Assembly (NCBI GenBank): GCA_025980665.1
Contig: JAICXC010000004.1
Coordinates: forward strand, 1-64,000
Direction of reading: 5' to 3'
Source: Bryobacteraceae bacterium
GTDB lineage: Bacteria > Acidobacteriota > Terriglobia > Bryobacterales > Bryobacteraceae
Length of the DNA stretch: 64,000 nt
The stretch's first letter is position 1. Each line of letters starts with the position of its first letter. The notes beneath the pieces are model-generated. The model saw only the letters and a program-made list of their open reading frames with translations, had not been told where the DNA came from and ran no database searches. A program made the position numbers and the translations under genes. Shown here piece by piece: positions 56,072 through 64,000 of the stretch.

Positions 56072-57784
56072 TCAAAACAAAAAGTATCGCTGCGCCAGCG
56101 GCAGGACCTCTGCCGGTTCGCAGGTCAACAACTGCCCGTCCGCCCGAACCTCATAAGTCTCCGGATCGACCTCGATGTTAGGCGTAGCCGCATTGTGGAT
56201 CATGTCGCGTTTGCCGATGGATCGGCAATTCTTTACCGCCACCGCGCGCTTATGAAATTTGCCCGCGATCCCGGAGGCAAGCGCCGCTTGTGATATGAAG
56301 GTCGCCGACGTGGACGCCGTCGCCCCGCCGAACGATCCAAACATCGGCCGATAGATCACCGGTTGCGGCGTAGGTATGGACGCATTGGCGTCGCCCATCA
56401 CGCTCCACGCGATGAACCCGCCTTTGATCACCATTTCCGGCTTCACGCCGAACATCGCAGGTTTCCAGACCACCAGATCCGCAAGCTTGCCCGGCTCAAT
56501 CGATCCCACCTCGTGCGCGATCCCGTGCGTCACTGCCGGGTTGATGGTGTACTTGGCGACGTAACGCCGGACACGAAAATTGTCGCTGCGCGACGAATCT
56601 TCAGAAAGAGCTCCGCGCTGCGTCTTCATCTTATGGGCCGTCTGCCAGGTGCGGGTGACCACTTCGCCTATCCTGCCCATGGCCTGCGAATCGCTCGATA
56701 TCATGCTGAATACGCCCAAGTCGTGCAGGATATCCTCCGCCGCGATGGTCTCGGGACGAATGCGGCTCTCCGCGAAGGCCACATCTTCAGGCACCAGCGG
56801 ATTCAGGTGGTGGCACACCATCAGCATGTCCAGATGCTCGGCAATGGTGTTCACGGTGTAAGGCCGCGTCGGATTCGTCGACGACGGCAGAATGTTCGGT
56901 AGCGCTGCGATGCGGATGATATCGGGAGCGTGGCCGCCGCCGGCTCCCTCCGTGTGATAGGTGTGAATAACACGACCCGCGATGGCCGCGATGGTGTCCT
57001 CGACAAAGCCAGCCTCGTTGATCGTGTCGGTGTGGATGGCCACCTGCACATCCATGTCGTCGGCCACCCGCAGGCAGGCGTCGATAGCGGCCGGAGTCGT
57101 GCCCCAATCCTCATGTAGCTTCAGGCCGCATGCTCCCGCGCGCACCTGTTCGACCAATGGTTCGGTAGTGCCCGCATTGCCCTTTCCCAGAAACCCGAAG
57201 TTCATCGGCCACGCATCAGCGGCCTCGAGCATCCGCGCCAGGTTCCATGCGCCGGGCGTGCAGGTGGTGGCGGCGGTTCCGGTAGCAGGTCCAGTGCCGC
57301 CTCCGATCATCGTCGTGATGCCATTTGAGAGTGCCTCATAAATTTGCTGCGGGGAAATGAAATGGATATGGCTGTCGATGCCGCCCGCGGTGACGATCAT
57401 GTTCTCGCCCGCAATGACCTCGGTCGAAGCGCCCACTACAAGTTCCGGATCGACACCCTGCATCGTGTCGGGATTGCCCGCCTTACCCACCTTGACGATG
57501 CGCCCGTCGCGGATTCCGATGTCGGCCTTCACAATTCCCCAATGGTCGATGATCAGGGCATTTGTGACCACCAGATCCAACGCGCCTTGAGCACGGGTAG
57601 CTCGCGAACTCTGACCCATGCCGTCGCGAATAACCTTACCGCCGCCGAAGGTGATCTCGTCCCCGTATGCCGCGAAATCCTTCTCAACCTCAATGATCAG
57701 TTCCGTATCGGCCAGCCGCACCCGATCGCCCTTGGTCGGCCCATACAAGTCCGCGTAAGTCTTCCTTGGAATCGAGAGGCTCAT
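56072..57784 (-). CDS. ureC: Urease alpha subunit
   Basis: 570 residues, the full family length. The nickel-binding histidines His139 and His141, carbamylated Lys222 (KLHEDWG), His251 (AIHTD), His277 region and Asp365 are present, as is the flap cysteine Cys324 in MVCHHLN. The subunit hydrolyses urea to ammonia and carbamate. Its ATG overlaps the ureB stop (ATGA at 57781-57784), so ureB and ureC are coupled. All catalytic residues are intact. Confidence 0.97.
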   Translation of the reverse strand: MSLSIPRKTYADLYGPTKGDRVRLADTELIIEVEKDFAAYGDEITFGGGKVIRDGMGQSSRATRAQGALDLVVTNALIIDHWGIVKADIGIRDGRIVKVGKAGNPDTMQGVDPELVVGASTEVIAGENMIVTAGGIDSHIHFISPQQIYEALSNGITTMIGGGTGPATGTAATTCTPGAWNLARMLEAADAWPMNFGFLGKGNAGTTEPLVEQVRAGACGLKLHEDWGTTPAAIDACLRVADDMDVQVAIHTDTINEAGFVEDTIAAIAGRVIHTYHTEGAGGGHAPDIIRIAALPNILPSSTNPTRPYTVNTIAEHLDMLMVCHHLNPLVPEDVAFAESRIRPETIAAEDILHDLGVFSMISSDSQAMGRIGEVVTRTWQTAHKMKTQRGALSEDSSRSDNFRVRRYVAKYTINPAVTHGIAHEVGSIEPGKLADLVVWKPAMFGVKPEMVIKGGFIAWSVMGDANASIPTPQPVIYRPMFGSFGGATASTSATFISQAALASGIAGKFHKRAVAVKNCRSIGKRDMIHNAATPNIEVDPETYEVRADGQLLTCEPAEVLPLAQRYFLF

Positions 57785-58080
57785 CTGTTTCCCTTGCCTT
57801 GGTGGCCCAGCACCAACCGTTCGCCTGCGAATTCCACCAAGCGAACCTCCTTCTCTTCGCCGGGCTCAAACCTCACCGAAGTACCAGCGGGAATGTTCAG
57901 GTGCATCCCGCGAGCGCCCTTCCGATCGAAATCCAGCGCGTTGTTGACCTCGAAAAAGTGATAGTGGCTGCCGACCTGGACAGGCCGGTCGCCAGTGTGC
58001 CGCACGACAAGCTTCGCAGTCTTCCGCCCCACATTGGCCTCGAGCGGCGCGGTTTCAAGAAGATATTCGCCTGGTTTCAT
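57781..58080 (-). CDS. ureB: Urease beta subunit
   Basis: 99 residues. Typical opening MKPGEYLL, then [11 protein letters not shown] and [18 protein letters not shown], the beta-subunit signatures. A structural subunit of the alpha-beta-gamma urease. It starts 10 bases after ureA. Confidence 0.95.
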   Translation of the reverse strand: MKPGEYLLETAPLEANVGRKTAKLVVRHTGDRPVQVGSHYHFFEVNNALDFDRKGARGMHLNIPAGTSVRFEPGEEKEVRLVEFAGERLVLGHQGKGNR

Positions 58081-58090
58081 GAATGTGGAC

Positions 58091-58393
58091 TCATTGGATT
58101 GGGTCGTGCACAGTAACTAACTTAGTCCCGTCTGGAAAAGTCGCTTCCACCTGGACTTCGTGGATCATTGCCGCGATCCCTTCCATCACGTCGCCCGCGC
58201 TCAAGATGCTGGCTCCCAGCGTCATGATTTCGGCCACGGTTTTGCCGTCCCTCGCCCATTCCAGGATGTCCGCCGTGATAATGGCTACCGCCTCTGGATA
58301 ATTCAGTTTCAAGCCTCGATCCCGTCTTTTGCGAGCTACATCGGCGGCGACGAAAATCATGAGTCGCTCTTGCTCGCGTAGTGTTAGGTGCAT
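58091..58393 (-). CDS. ureA: Urease gamma subunit
   Basis: 100 residues from ATG 58393 ([23 protein letters not shown]), matching the standard length; a start at 58456 would add 21 unrelated residues inside ureD. Signature [29 protein letters not shown]. The start overlaps the TAA stop of ureD by one base (TAATG). Confidence 0.95.
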   Translation of the reverse strand: MHLTLREQERLMIFVAADVARKRRDRGLKLNYPEAVAIITADILEWARDGKTVAEIMTLGASILSAGDVMEGIAAMIHEVQVEATFPDGTKLVTVHDPIQ

Positions 58394-59262
58394 TAGTAGA
58401 TCTTTCTCGGCGGTACTGCATCCTTGCCGATAGTCGCCAACCGAGCGGTTCTCCAAAATTGAACGAGCGTCTCATGAAGGAAGCAACCACTCATGCTCAA
58501 TCCCCGCACGATGACTCCGTCCGACGCAAGCATGCTGGCTCCCCAGACCATGTGCCCGTGCCGGGTTCGCCAGCGAGCTATTTCATTCAAGTGGTCCTCC
58601 AGCAGGCGCCAAAACACGGGCGGGCGACCTTCCTGAACCACGCACAGGCTGGTAGTGTGCGAGTATGCGAACATCCGCGCAGTCGCGGCCAATTGTTTTT
58701 TTTTGGGCTCCAGCAGATAGTTTTCCCGCAGCACGGGCCGCGCACCGGCATAGACTTCGGTGTGTACCCCCAGTCTCTCGAACGCGAACCGTTCGCCGGC
58801 GGCCAGCCTCCCAGGAGCCAGGACTTCCCACCAAAACAGCGTCGACTCGCGACCTAGCCGGATTTCGGTCCGCTGCATATGGCGCGATCCCGCATAAGGA
58901 ATTATGGCGTCCGGAAGATACTCGAGCAGAGCCCCATCGCGCACCAAAAACTTCGCACGCTGTTCGGAGTCCGCGGCTCCTGCGCGATGCCGGTACAAGC
59001 GAGTGGCTCCCGTTGTCGTAATTTGTGCGGCCGCACCGGCCTGGACTTCGACGTCCAGCCCCAGTCGATCCCCGGCCAACACGCCTCCCGAGACGTTGTT
59101 CAGATGCACCAGCGATCCGAAGGCACGCACGACCTTCCATGGAGGATCCTGCCGCATCACCCGGAACCGTTCTCGCTCGAAACACAGGCTTAACTGATGA
59201 ACAGGCGTGTCTCGAGCGACCCGTGCCGCATCGATGCCAGCTCCAGGTACGGACTGAAACAC
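58393..59262 (-). CDS. ureD: Urease accessory protein UreD
   Basis: 289 residues from a GTG at 59262, lying 73 bases inside the end of ureF. Family segments are [24 protein letters not shown]-type [24 protein letters not shown] and [10 protein letters not shown]. UreD recruits UreF and UreG to apo-urease. Being translated from inside ureF, it is probably coupled to it. Confidence 0.92.
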   Translation of the reverse strand: MFQSVPGAGIDAARVARDTPVHQLSLCFERERFRVMRQDPPWKVVRAFGSLVHLNNVSGGVLAGDRLGLDVEVQAGAAAQITTTGATRLYRHRAGAADSEQRAKFLVRDGALLEYLPDAIIPYAGSRHMQRTEIRLGRESTLFWWEVLAPGRLAAGERFAFERLGVHTEVYAGARPVLRENYLLEPKKKQLAATARMFAYSHTTSLCVVQEGRPPVFWRLLEDHLNEIARWRTRHGHMVWGASMLASDGVIVRGLSMSGCFLHETLVQFWRTARLATIGKDAVPPRKIY

Positions 59263-59834
59263 AGGGCCTCCTCAGATCCCGAAGCCCCTTCGGAAAGAGC
59301 CATGCGGGCGATTGCTGGTTTGAGATTCCACAATATCCTGCTCGCGGCCGCCTGGCCTACAGGCATGAGCCGCTGACACGCGGAAACCAGCCCGGCGATG
59401 GACTGATTTAAGTACGCCAGCACCACGGCATTCACCGGAATGCCCAAGGCAGCTCCGGCGGCGCCGAACGCCACGCAGTAATGGAGCCCCGGTTCGAGCA
59501 CTGCTTCATCCATCATCCCGTTCACCAGCTCGGCGAATCTCCGCCCGAGTTTCAGGCTTGCTTCCCGCGATTCCCGGGCCAGCTTGCGCGCGCTCAGTTC
59601 GTGGCTTAACCCCTGCAAATCGGCAACTGTAAATGCCTGGCGTACGAACCCGCCTTCCAGCGCTCCGCCTTCTTGCAGATAATCGCATAGAAAGGTTTCG
59701 ATCTTGTCCGGCGCCAGCGTCCCTTCATCGGCGATAGTTTCGAGCCCAAACGAGTGCGCAGTACCGCCGATTGGGAGCGCGGAGTCTGCCAGCTGCAGTA
59801 AGCGCAGAAGTGCGTTTTCTTGTAGGGGTATCAT
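59190..59834 (-). CDS. ureF: Urease accessory protein UreF
   Basis: 214 residues from ATG 59834 ([24 protein letters not shown]); the frame is open to 59861. UreF marks: [19 protein letters not shown], the helical core [12 protein letters not shown] and [19 protein letters not shown]. It is the first gene of the operon and controls UreG GTPase activity in the UreDFG complex. The 267 bases upstream (59862-60128) hold no gene I recognise. Confidence 0.93.
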   Translation of the reverse strand: MIPLQENALLRLLQLADSALPIGGTAHSFGLETIADEGTLAPDKIETFLCDYLQEGGALEGGFVRQAFTVADLQGLSHELSARKLARESREASLKLGRRFAELVNGMMDEAVLEPGLHYCVAFGAAGAALGIPVNAVVLAYLNQSIAGLVSACQRLMPVGQAAASRILWNLKPAIARMALSEGASGSEEALCFSPYLELASMRHGSLETRLFIS

Positions 59835-60128
59835 GCCAACATCAGTCACTCGCACGGGCATAAAACGAGTGCATGCGCGACGTGGCGATAGAGGATCATG
59901 CCCGACCGACGAAACCGTTCCAGTTTCCTCAGAGGAAAGTCTCTTCCAGTAGTCTAAGCTTCTAGCGAAGCGGTAAGCAAATCCGTTTCGGGCGGGGAAA
60001 TGGGTCGTTGAAGGCGACGGCGGCCGTCGCGGACCGTCTAGCAGCGTCTTTGACCAATCGGCGGCAGATTAAAAGGGGCAGATCGAGCCTTTGCTTTTGT
60101 CATCGTCATTGGCAAAAACAGTTACGGT

Positions 60129-60443
60129 CTACAAGGTCGGGCGCGCCAAAGCCGTAACGAACTCCCGGAGGGCCTCTCGGAATTTCGTTGAGGTCAGTTC
60201 TACTTGAAAATTCGCGTTCTGCATAGCCATGCTGCCGTCAGGATGATCAAGAGTTCGTTTGAACTCGAACGCTTCGCGCCGAGCACCCATTGCACGCCGG
60301 TATTCGTCCCGCGCAGCGTTTAATCGGGCATTCAATTCCGAGATTGTTCTCTCCCCGGAAACCTTTTCGCTGCATGCAGCGCAGACAGCGGAGCCATTTT
60401 GATACAGACTAGTTTGGATACCACACTGGTAGCAATGCGCCAT
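60129..60443 (-). CDS. Small protein with N-terminal two-CxxC zinc-ribbon-like part
   Basis: 104 residues. CYQCG and CAACS give two cysteine pairs at the N-terminus, about 15 residues apart, followed by a two-helix body (LNARLNAARDEYRRAM...FREALREFV). Zinc binding is likely; the role is unknown. The body matches the truncated gene at 33159-33407. It may be part of an acidobacterial short-protein family. Confidence 0.7.
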   Translation of the reverse strand: MAHCYQCGIQTSLYQNGSAVCAACSEKVSGERTISELNARLNAARDEYRRAMGARREAFEFKRTLDHPDGSMAMQNANFQVELTSTKFREALREFVTALARPTL

Positions 60444-60656
60444 AACATCCAGTACTGTGCAATTGCGTGTCCACGTAAGTGGTTCCTTCAGAAACGTCCC
60501 TCTTTCCCATCCATCTAGGCAGTCCGAGACGCCCGAACGCGAAGTGATTTTGGATGTGGGCGAACCCGCTCTGGGGTCATCAGCAGCGATTTAGAAGTCC
60601 AGGAGACTTTGTAAACTGAAGTTAAAAACACGATTCAGAACATGCGTCGCTAACAA

Positions 60657-60690
60657 TAAGAAAGGCCCCGCCGAACGAGCGCGAGGCCTT
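60657..60690 (-). terminator. Rho-independent terminator of the PEP-CTERM gene
   Basis: On the minus strand AAGGCCTCGC pairs with GCGGGGCCTT around a GCTCGTTCG loop, followed by TCTTATT. It lies 26 bases after the stop of the gene at 60717. Confidence 0.8.
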
Positions 60691-60716
60691 GGATCACGAA
60701 CGGTTTGTTGTTATCG

Positions 60717-61460
60717 TTAAGAACGAACGGCTTTCCGCGCGAACGCCAGTCCGATCAAGCCAACTCCCATAAGCAGCATGGTGGTCGGTTCCGGAACAGT
60801 CGTGTTACTGGGGCTAACCTGAGCCAGGAAGAAAGTCTCCGGTCCTCCTGTGGCACTCGAAGCCGAAGCGCTGAGACCGACGATGTTATTCGGGTTGTTA
60901 AATGCACCCGCCGTCGCAGCAGCCGTAGCTTGTGCACTGTCGAGTTTGAACTGGTAACCCGCTCCGCCGACGCCGCTGATGGTCGTCGGGAATGCGCAGT
61001 TCGTTAAGCCCGCAGCCGTACAGCTCACGCCTCCGCTTTGGAAGAGTAGAGTCCCCGTGGGGCTATAGAACGCCACATTCAGCCCGGACAGCGTGATGCC
61101 TCCACCGGCCGGCTCATCGGCGTTAAAAATCACCGAAAAGGTGCTGGCAGTCACTGCCCCATTGCCGATCGCCGATAAAGTTGCAGTTGACGTCTGGGAT
61201 GCCCCAGTTTTGACATCGCCACTGCTTCCCGTGCAAGTACCACCGGCGTTCATAGCACTTCCCAGAAGATTGTTAAACCCGACACATCCCGTCTCGGTGG
61301 TCGCTGCACCCGAGCTCTGGATCGTTAGAATTGTCGGTTCACTGCCAATCCCCGCCCCCGATATGGGAGTCAGGCCTTGCAGTATTAGACTGGCATGTGC
61401 CGCTGGAGCTAGACCCAGCGCCACTGCAAATACAGGTCCCAGTACTACTAACTGTTTCAT
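60717..61460 (-). CDS. PEP-CTERM sorting-domain protein
   Basis: 247 residues. Signal MKQLVVLGPVFAVALGLAPAAHAS, a Ser/Thr/Gly-rich beta body with two or three cysteines, then VPEPTTMLLMGVGLIGLAFARKAVRS, a clear PEP-CTERM signal. ATG at 61460 follows GGAGGACAATGAAAG. Surface-exposed after exosortase processing. The body resembles choice-of-anchor proteins; function unknown. Confidence 0.9.
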   Translation of the reverse strand: MKQLVVLGPVFAVALGLAPAAHASLILQGLTPISGAGIGSEPTILTIQSSGAATTETGCVGFNNLLGSAMNAGGTCTGSSGDVKTGASQTSTATLSAIGNGAVTASTFSVIFNADEPAGGGITLSGLNVAFYSPTGTLLFQSGGVSCTAAGLTNCAFPTTISGVGGAGYQFKLDSAQATAAATAGAFNNPNNIVGLSASASSATGGPETFFLAQVSPSNTTVPEPTTMLLMGVGLIGLAFARKAVRS

Positions 61461-61559
61461 CTTTCATTGTCCTCCACGACGCAAGATAGTTCTACCAACC
61501 TTGCGTAGCTGAAGTCACAGCAAGTATTTAGCCAATACCTCATCCCATGTGCTTCAGGA

Positions 61560-62210
61560 GGTTAGGGGGAGCTGACCCAGTATTAAATGCAGATTCACAA
61601 GATCCGCTGCATATAAGGCAGCGTTTCTGCACCTCTCCGCGTATGACAAAATATTCGAACCATCTGCGGGACAGTAAGAAAGCCGATAGCGAGGAACAGT
61701 GCAGTTTTTGTACTCGCCGAGCGCAAAGGTGAGAATACTTCCTCCCGCCGCGACGCTGACGCACTGCTGGCATCCCGTACCGTCGAATACCAATTCGTAC
61801 CGCCCGCCTGAGCCGGACAAACCTTGGTGAACCAGTCGGAGGTAACCGGCGGTGGATTACTCGTCAGCCCAATTTCCTTGGCAGCAGAAGTTTTCCATTC
61901 GTGCGCTCCAAAACGTAAAAGAAACCGTTGCGGTTGGCCTGCAGCAGAGGCTTTCGAGGTTGGCCTTGCCGTTCCATGTCCGCCAAAACAGGCGGCTCGG
62001 TCGCGTCCCAATCGAACACGTCGTGCGGAGTGAATCGGTAGTGCCACTTGAGCTTTCCGATCAACCCGAGCTCCGGATCGTAGCTGCCGGTAAACCATGC
62101 AACCGCAGACGGGTGCTTGATGCCCTTTCCCTTCCAGGTTTCAGAGCCCGCTTCGCCCGCGGCCTGGACTGTCCAGAAGCGCCACACGTCTTTGCCGCTT
62201 TACTTGATCG
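61560..62210 (-). pseudogene. Decayed PQQ-dependent dehydrogenase gene
   Basis: The minus strand carries recognisable pieces in different frames: WRFWTVQAAGEAGSETW...HPSAV.WFTGSYDPELGLI, then a junction to LKWHYRFTPHDVFDWDATEPPVLADM and QPRKPLLQANRNGFFYVLERTNGKLLL, and later VCPAQAGGTNWYST. These are consecutive segments of quinoprotein alcohol/glucose dehydrogenases. A segment is missing between two of them and at least two frameshifts are needed, so the gene is dead. Its N-terminal part is not found. Confidence 0.75.
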
Positions 62211-62528
62211 TGCGGCGACGGGCGGGGTCGGTATTGTGGCGCTTCATGCGCGCCCGGTTACCATCATCAACCCTCGGGACCCGACTGGGGCGATGATCAG
62301 CGAAGCACAATTCCGCGGAGTCACTCTTCAATCCAAAGGGCAGGCGGTTCGCGTCCTCGTGCGAAAAGCGGGCGAGCCGTTGCCCTTGGAGTGAGGTTTA
62401 CGAAGTGAAGATCCTGACGATCGCATTGACGCGTTCGCAAGTGAAATCAGCATATTCGCCAAGCGACGTTTATCCGCCATACCCGCCACCGGCGGGCTGA
62501 AGCGTGCGATACAAAACGGGTGACTCCC
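62211..62528. other. Gap with a short unrecognised fragment
   Basis: Plus strand 62211-62394 reads GVGIVALHARPVTIINPRD.., a protein-like stretch ending LPLE and a stop; I do not recognise it and it lacks a start of its own. No other gene. Confidence 0.3.
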
Positions 62529-64000
62529 TCAGAACGTGAATTGCGCGACGAGCTGGCCCGTCCGCGGCGGGTAGGCCGTGGTGGCCACGTTTATGGATCC
62601 AAAACCTGAAACGATCGGCAAGCCAGGCTGCGAGCAGGAGCCGTTCCCACCCGTCGGGAGCTTGCAGACCGGCGCCGTTTGCGGATTCACCAGACTCGGG
62701 TTGTTGTAATACGCTCGATTGAATATATTGGTGAACTCCGCACGGATGTTCAGGGCCATGCGTTCGCGGACGCGGAATTGCCGCCCAAAAGCGAAGTTCT
62801 CGGTGGGTCGGCGCTCACCCCGGAAATCGCCATAGTAGGTTTGGTTGCCGAACTGACCAGGGGCGGGATTGGTCCACGCCGCCGGATTCAGCACGAAGGT
62901 GTTATTCGGATCGAAGCAGTGGCAGTTGAGATCCTTCAGGTAGAGAGGCTGGCCTGTCCGGACCTGGTGGCCGGCTGACTGGAAGGTGACTGCGTCGATG
63001 GTGGCCTGCGATAAGCCGGGGCCAAAGGCGGCATACCCCGTGGTGTTTGCCGTGGGCGCCGCAAGCGGCGTCCCACTCGCGTAATAGATGAATCCGTTGA
63101 ACATCCAGTCGCGGGCAACAAACGACACGGCTTTGGGTCCGAACTTGGGCACGGTATAAGTCACGCCGAGGCGGGTCGCCAGAGGCTGGTCCAAATTCGA
63201 AAGTCCTTTCGCTAAGCCGCGGTTCTGTACGTCGGGAGTTCCTTGGAACGTGTCCATCGACTTGGACCAGGTAAAAGCGAAATCGACTTGCAACCCTCGA
63301 GAAAACCGCTTGTTCGCAGTCACCTGCAGCGAGTTATACCAAGTATCGCCCAAGGGCGCGTTTACCAGACTCATGGTGGTGAATTGCGGGAACGGCCGCA
63401 AGGATTGAGCCACTGTGCTGGTCAGCGGGAAGCCCGCGAAGGGAACCCGATTCTCGAATTGTTTAGCGCCCGGCTGATTCAGCGGCGATAACAGTATCGC
63501 GAGGTCGGCCGGATTGTTCAGGCTGAGCCCGTTTTTGCTCAAGATATCCGTGCTCAGGTAATTGTAGTTGTTCAGCGGCGACCCCAAGTAAGTAGGCCAC
63601 CAGATTCCGCGGTTGCCGATGTAGGAAGCCTGCACCACGAGGTCCCGGGCGACTTCGCGCTGCACACTCAAGCTGTATTGATACTGACGGGCCGGTCTTC
63701 CCGCGTTCTGATCGTAATACTGGGGGGCGGGGCCCGGGACCACTCCGCCGATCGGGTAGAAGCCGGAGTTATAGTTGGGCCATGCGACCTGCGCTGCGGT
63801 TAGCGGAGATCCGTTGACGGTCACACCCTGACCCAGGGTCATGAGCGCCGCGCCGGGATTGGATGCGGGGAAACGATTGCTGGCCGAGGCATTTCCGCTG
63901 GCCGCGCCAAAAACCTGGGCGACTCCCGTACTCGTGTATTCAACGCCGAAGCCGCCGCGGAGTACGGTTTTGGGCAGAACCTGATACGCGAAGCCGATGC
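62529..64000 (-). CDS. TonB-dependent receptor, C-terminal part (runs past the window end)
   Basis: The frame is open from the stop at 62529 to base 64000, so the start lies outside; the ATG at 63842 is an internal methionine. About 490 residues of beta-barrel are visible: GFAYQVLPKTVLRGG, VQREVARDLVVQASYIGNRG, ending LVAQFTF. It is closely related to the receptor at 11692, sharing the order of segments, NCHCFDP and NPAAWTNPAPG. Outer membrane; substrate unknown. Confidence 0.88.
   Translation of the reverse strand, partial: IGFAYQVLPKTVLRGGFGVEYTSTGVAQVFGAASGNASASNRFPASNPGAALMTLGQGVTVNGSPLTAAQVAWPNYNSGFYPIGGVVPGPAPQYYDQNAGRPARQYQYSLSVQREVARDLVVQASYIGNRGIWWPTYLGSPLNNYNYLSTDILSKNGLSLNNPADLAILLSPLNQPGAKQFENRVPFAGFPLTSTVAQSLRPFPQFTTMSLVNAPLGDTWYNSLQVTANKRFSRGLQVDFAFTWSKSMDTFQGTPDVQNRGLAKGLSNLDQPLATRLGVTYTVPKFGPKAVSFVARDWMFNGFIYYASGTPLAAPTANTTGYAAFGPGLSQATIDAVTFQSAGHQVRTGQPLYLKDLNCHCFDPNNTFVLNPAAWTNPAPGQFGNQTYYGDFRGERRPTENFAFGRQFRVRERMALNIRAEFTNIFNRAYYNNPSLVNPQTAPVCKLPTGGNGSCSQPGLPIVSGFGSINVATTAYPPRTGQLVAQFTF

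Noticed and set aside
62529-63842. A complete 437-residue receptor starting at ATG 63842
   Set aside because: The frame stays open with receptor-like sequence to base 64000, so the ATG is internal.

Overview
The window looks like chromosomal DNA of an acidobacterium of the Solibacter/Bryobacter type. Supporting signs are four very large TonB-dependent receptors with an N-terminal carboxypeptidase-regulatory-like domain, two PEP-CTERM proteins, a group 1h-type [NiFe] hydrogenase, a cupin very close to the Granulicella hydroxynitrile lyase, many DNA-ligase-D-type genes and moderately high GC. I saw no rRNA, tRNA, CRISPR array, prophage or intact insertion sequence. The phylum assignment is inference from gene content.

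Layout. 1-3754 (minus): hydrogenase small and large subunits, a NifU-like protein and a DUF5947 protein cut by the window edge. 3755-8730: a long gene-poor gap, a DUF3175-like small gene, a two-domain (ligase-polymerase) LigD, an aldo/keto reductase and a manganese-cupin lyase. 8751-22229: a secreted cytochrome c/beta-propeller protein, an IS relic, two giant TonB receptors, a Sel1 protein paired with an exported methyltransferase-like protein, and a cytochrome c gene broken by an amber codon. 22333-25902: LigC-type ligase, stand-alone LigD-type polymerase, a small hypothetical and a DUF72 protein. 26112-28914: a stress block (DUF892, manganese catalase, ElaB/YqjD-like, Holin-X and DUF3618 proteins). 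28992-34203: a PEP-CTERM protein, IS3 relics, a methyltransferase and ATP-grasp pair, small hypotheticals and tandem repeats.

34361-40047 holds Hsp20, then a secreted protein with a VPATA-type C-terminal sorting signal, a class D-like sortase and a third TonB receptor. 40130-54706 is a sugar island: PIG-L deacetylase and glycosyltransferase (minus); PfkB kinase, GH4 and GH2 glycosidases (plus); UDP-galactopyranose mutase, a glycosyltransferase and a GH1/GH5-like glycosidase (minus); galK, galT and DUF72 (plus); galM, an unknown protein and a sigma-70 region-2 fragment (minus). Galactose would pass through GalM, GalK and GalT to UDP-galactose and through Glf to UDP-galactofuranose, the likely donor for a glycosyltransferase; galE is not in the window.

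55372-59834 is a urease operon (minus) in the order ureF-D-A-B-C-G. It has no ureE, and UreG carries a histidine-rich C-terminal tail. A C-terminal scrap of an ABC-transporter ATPase lies at its downstream end. 60129-64000: a small CxxC protein, a PEP-CTERM protein with a clear terminator, a decayed PQQ-dehydrogenase gene and the C-terminal part of a fourth TonB receptor running off the window.

Several decayed genes (ISNCY-type and IS3-type transposases, PQQ dehydrogenase, DUF4136, ABC ATPase, cytochrome c) lie in the gaps, so most long intergenic stretches look like gene graveyards rather than regulatory DNA.
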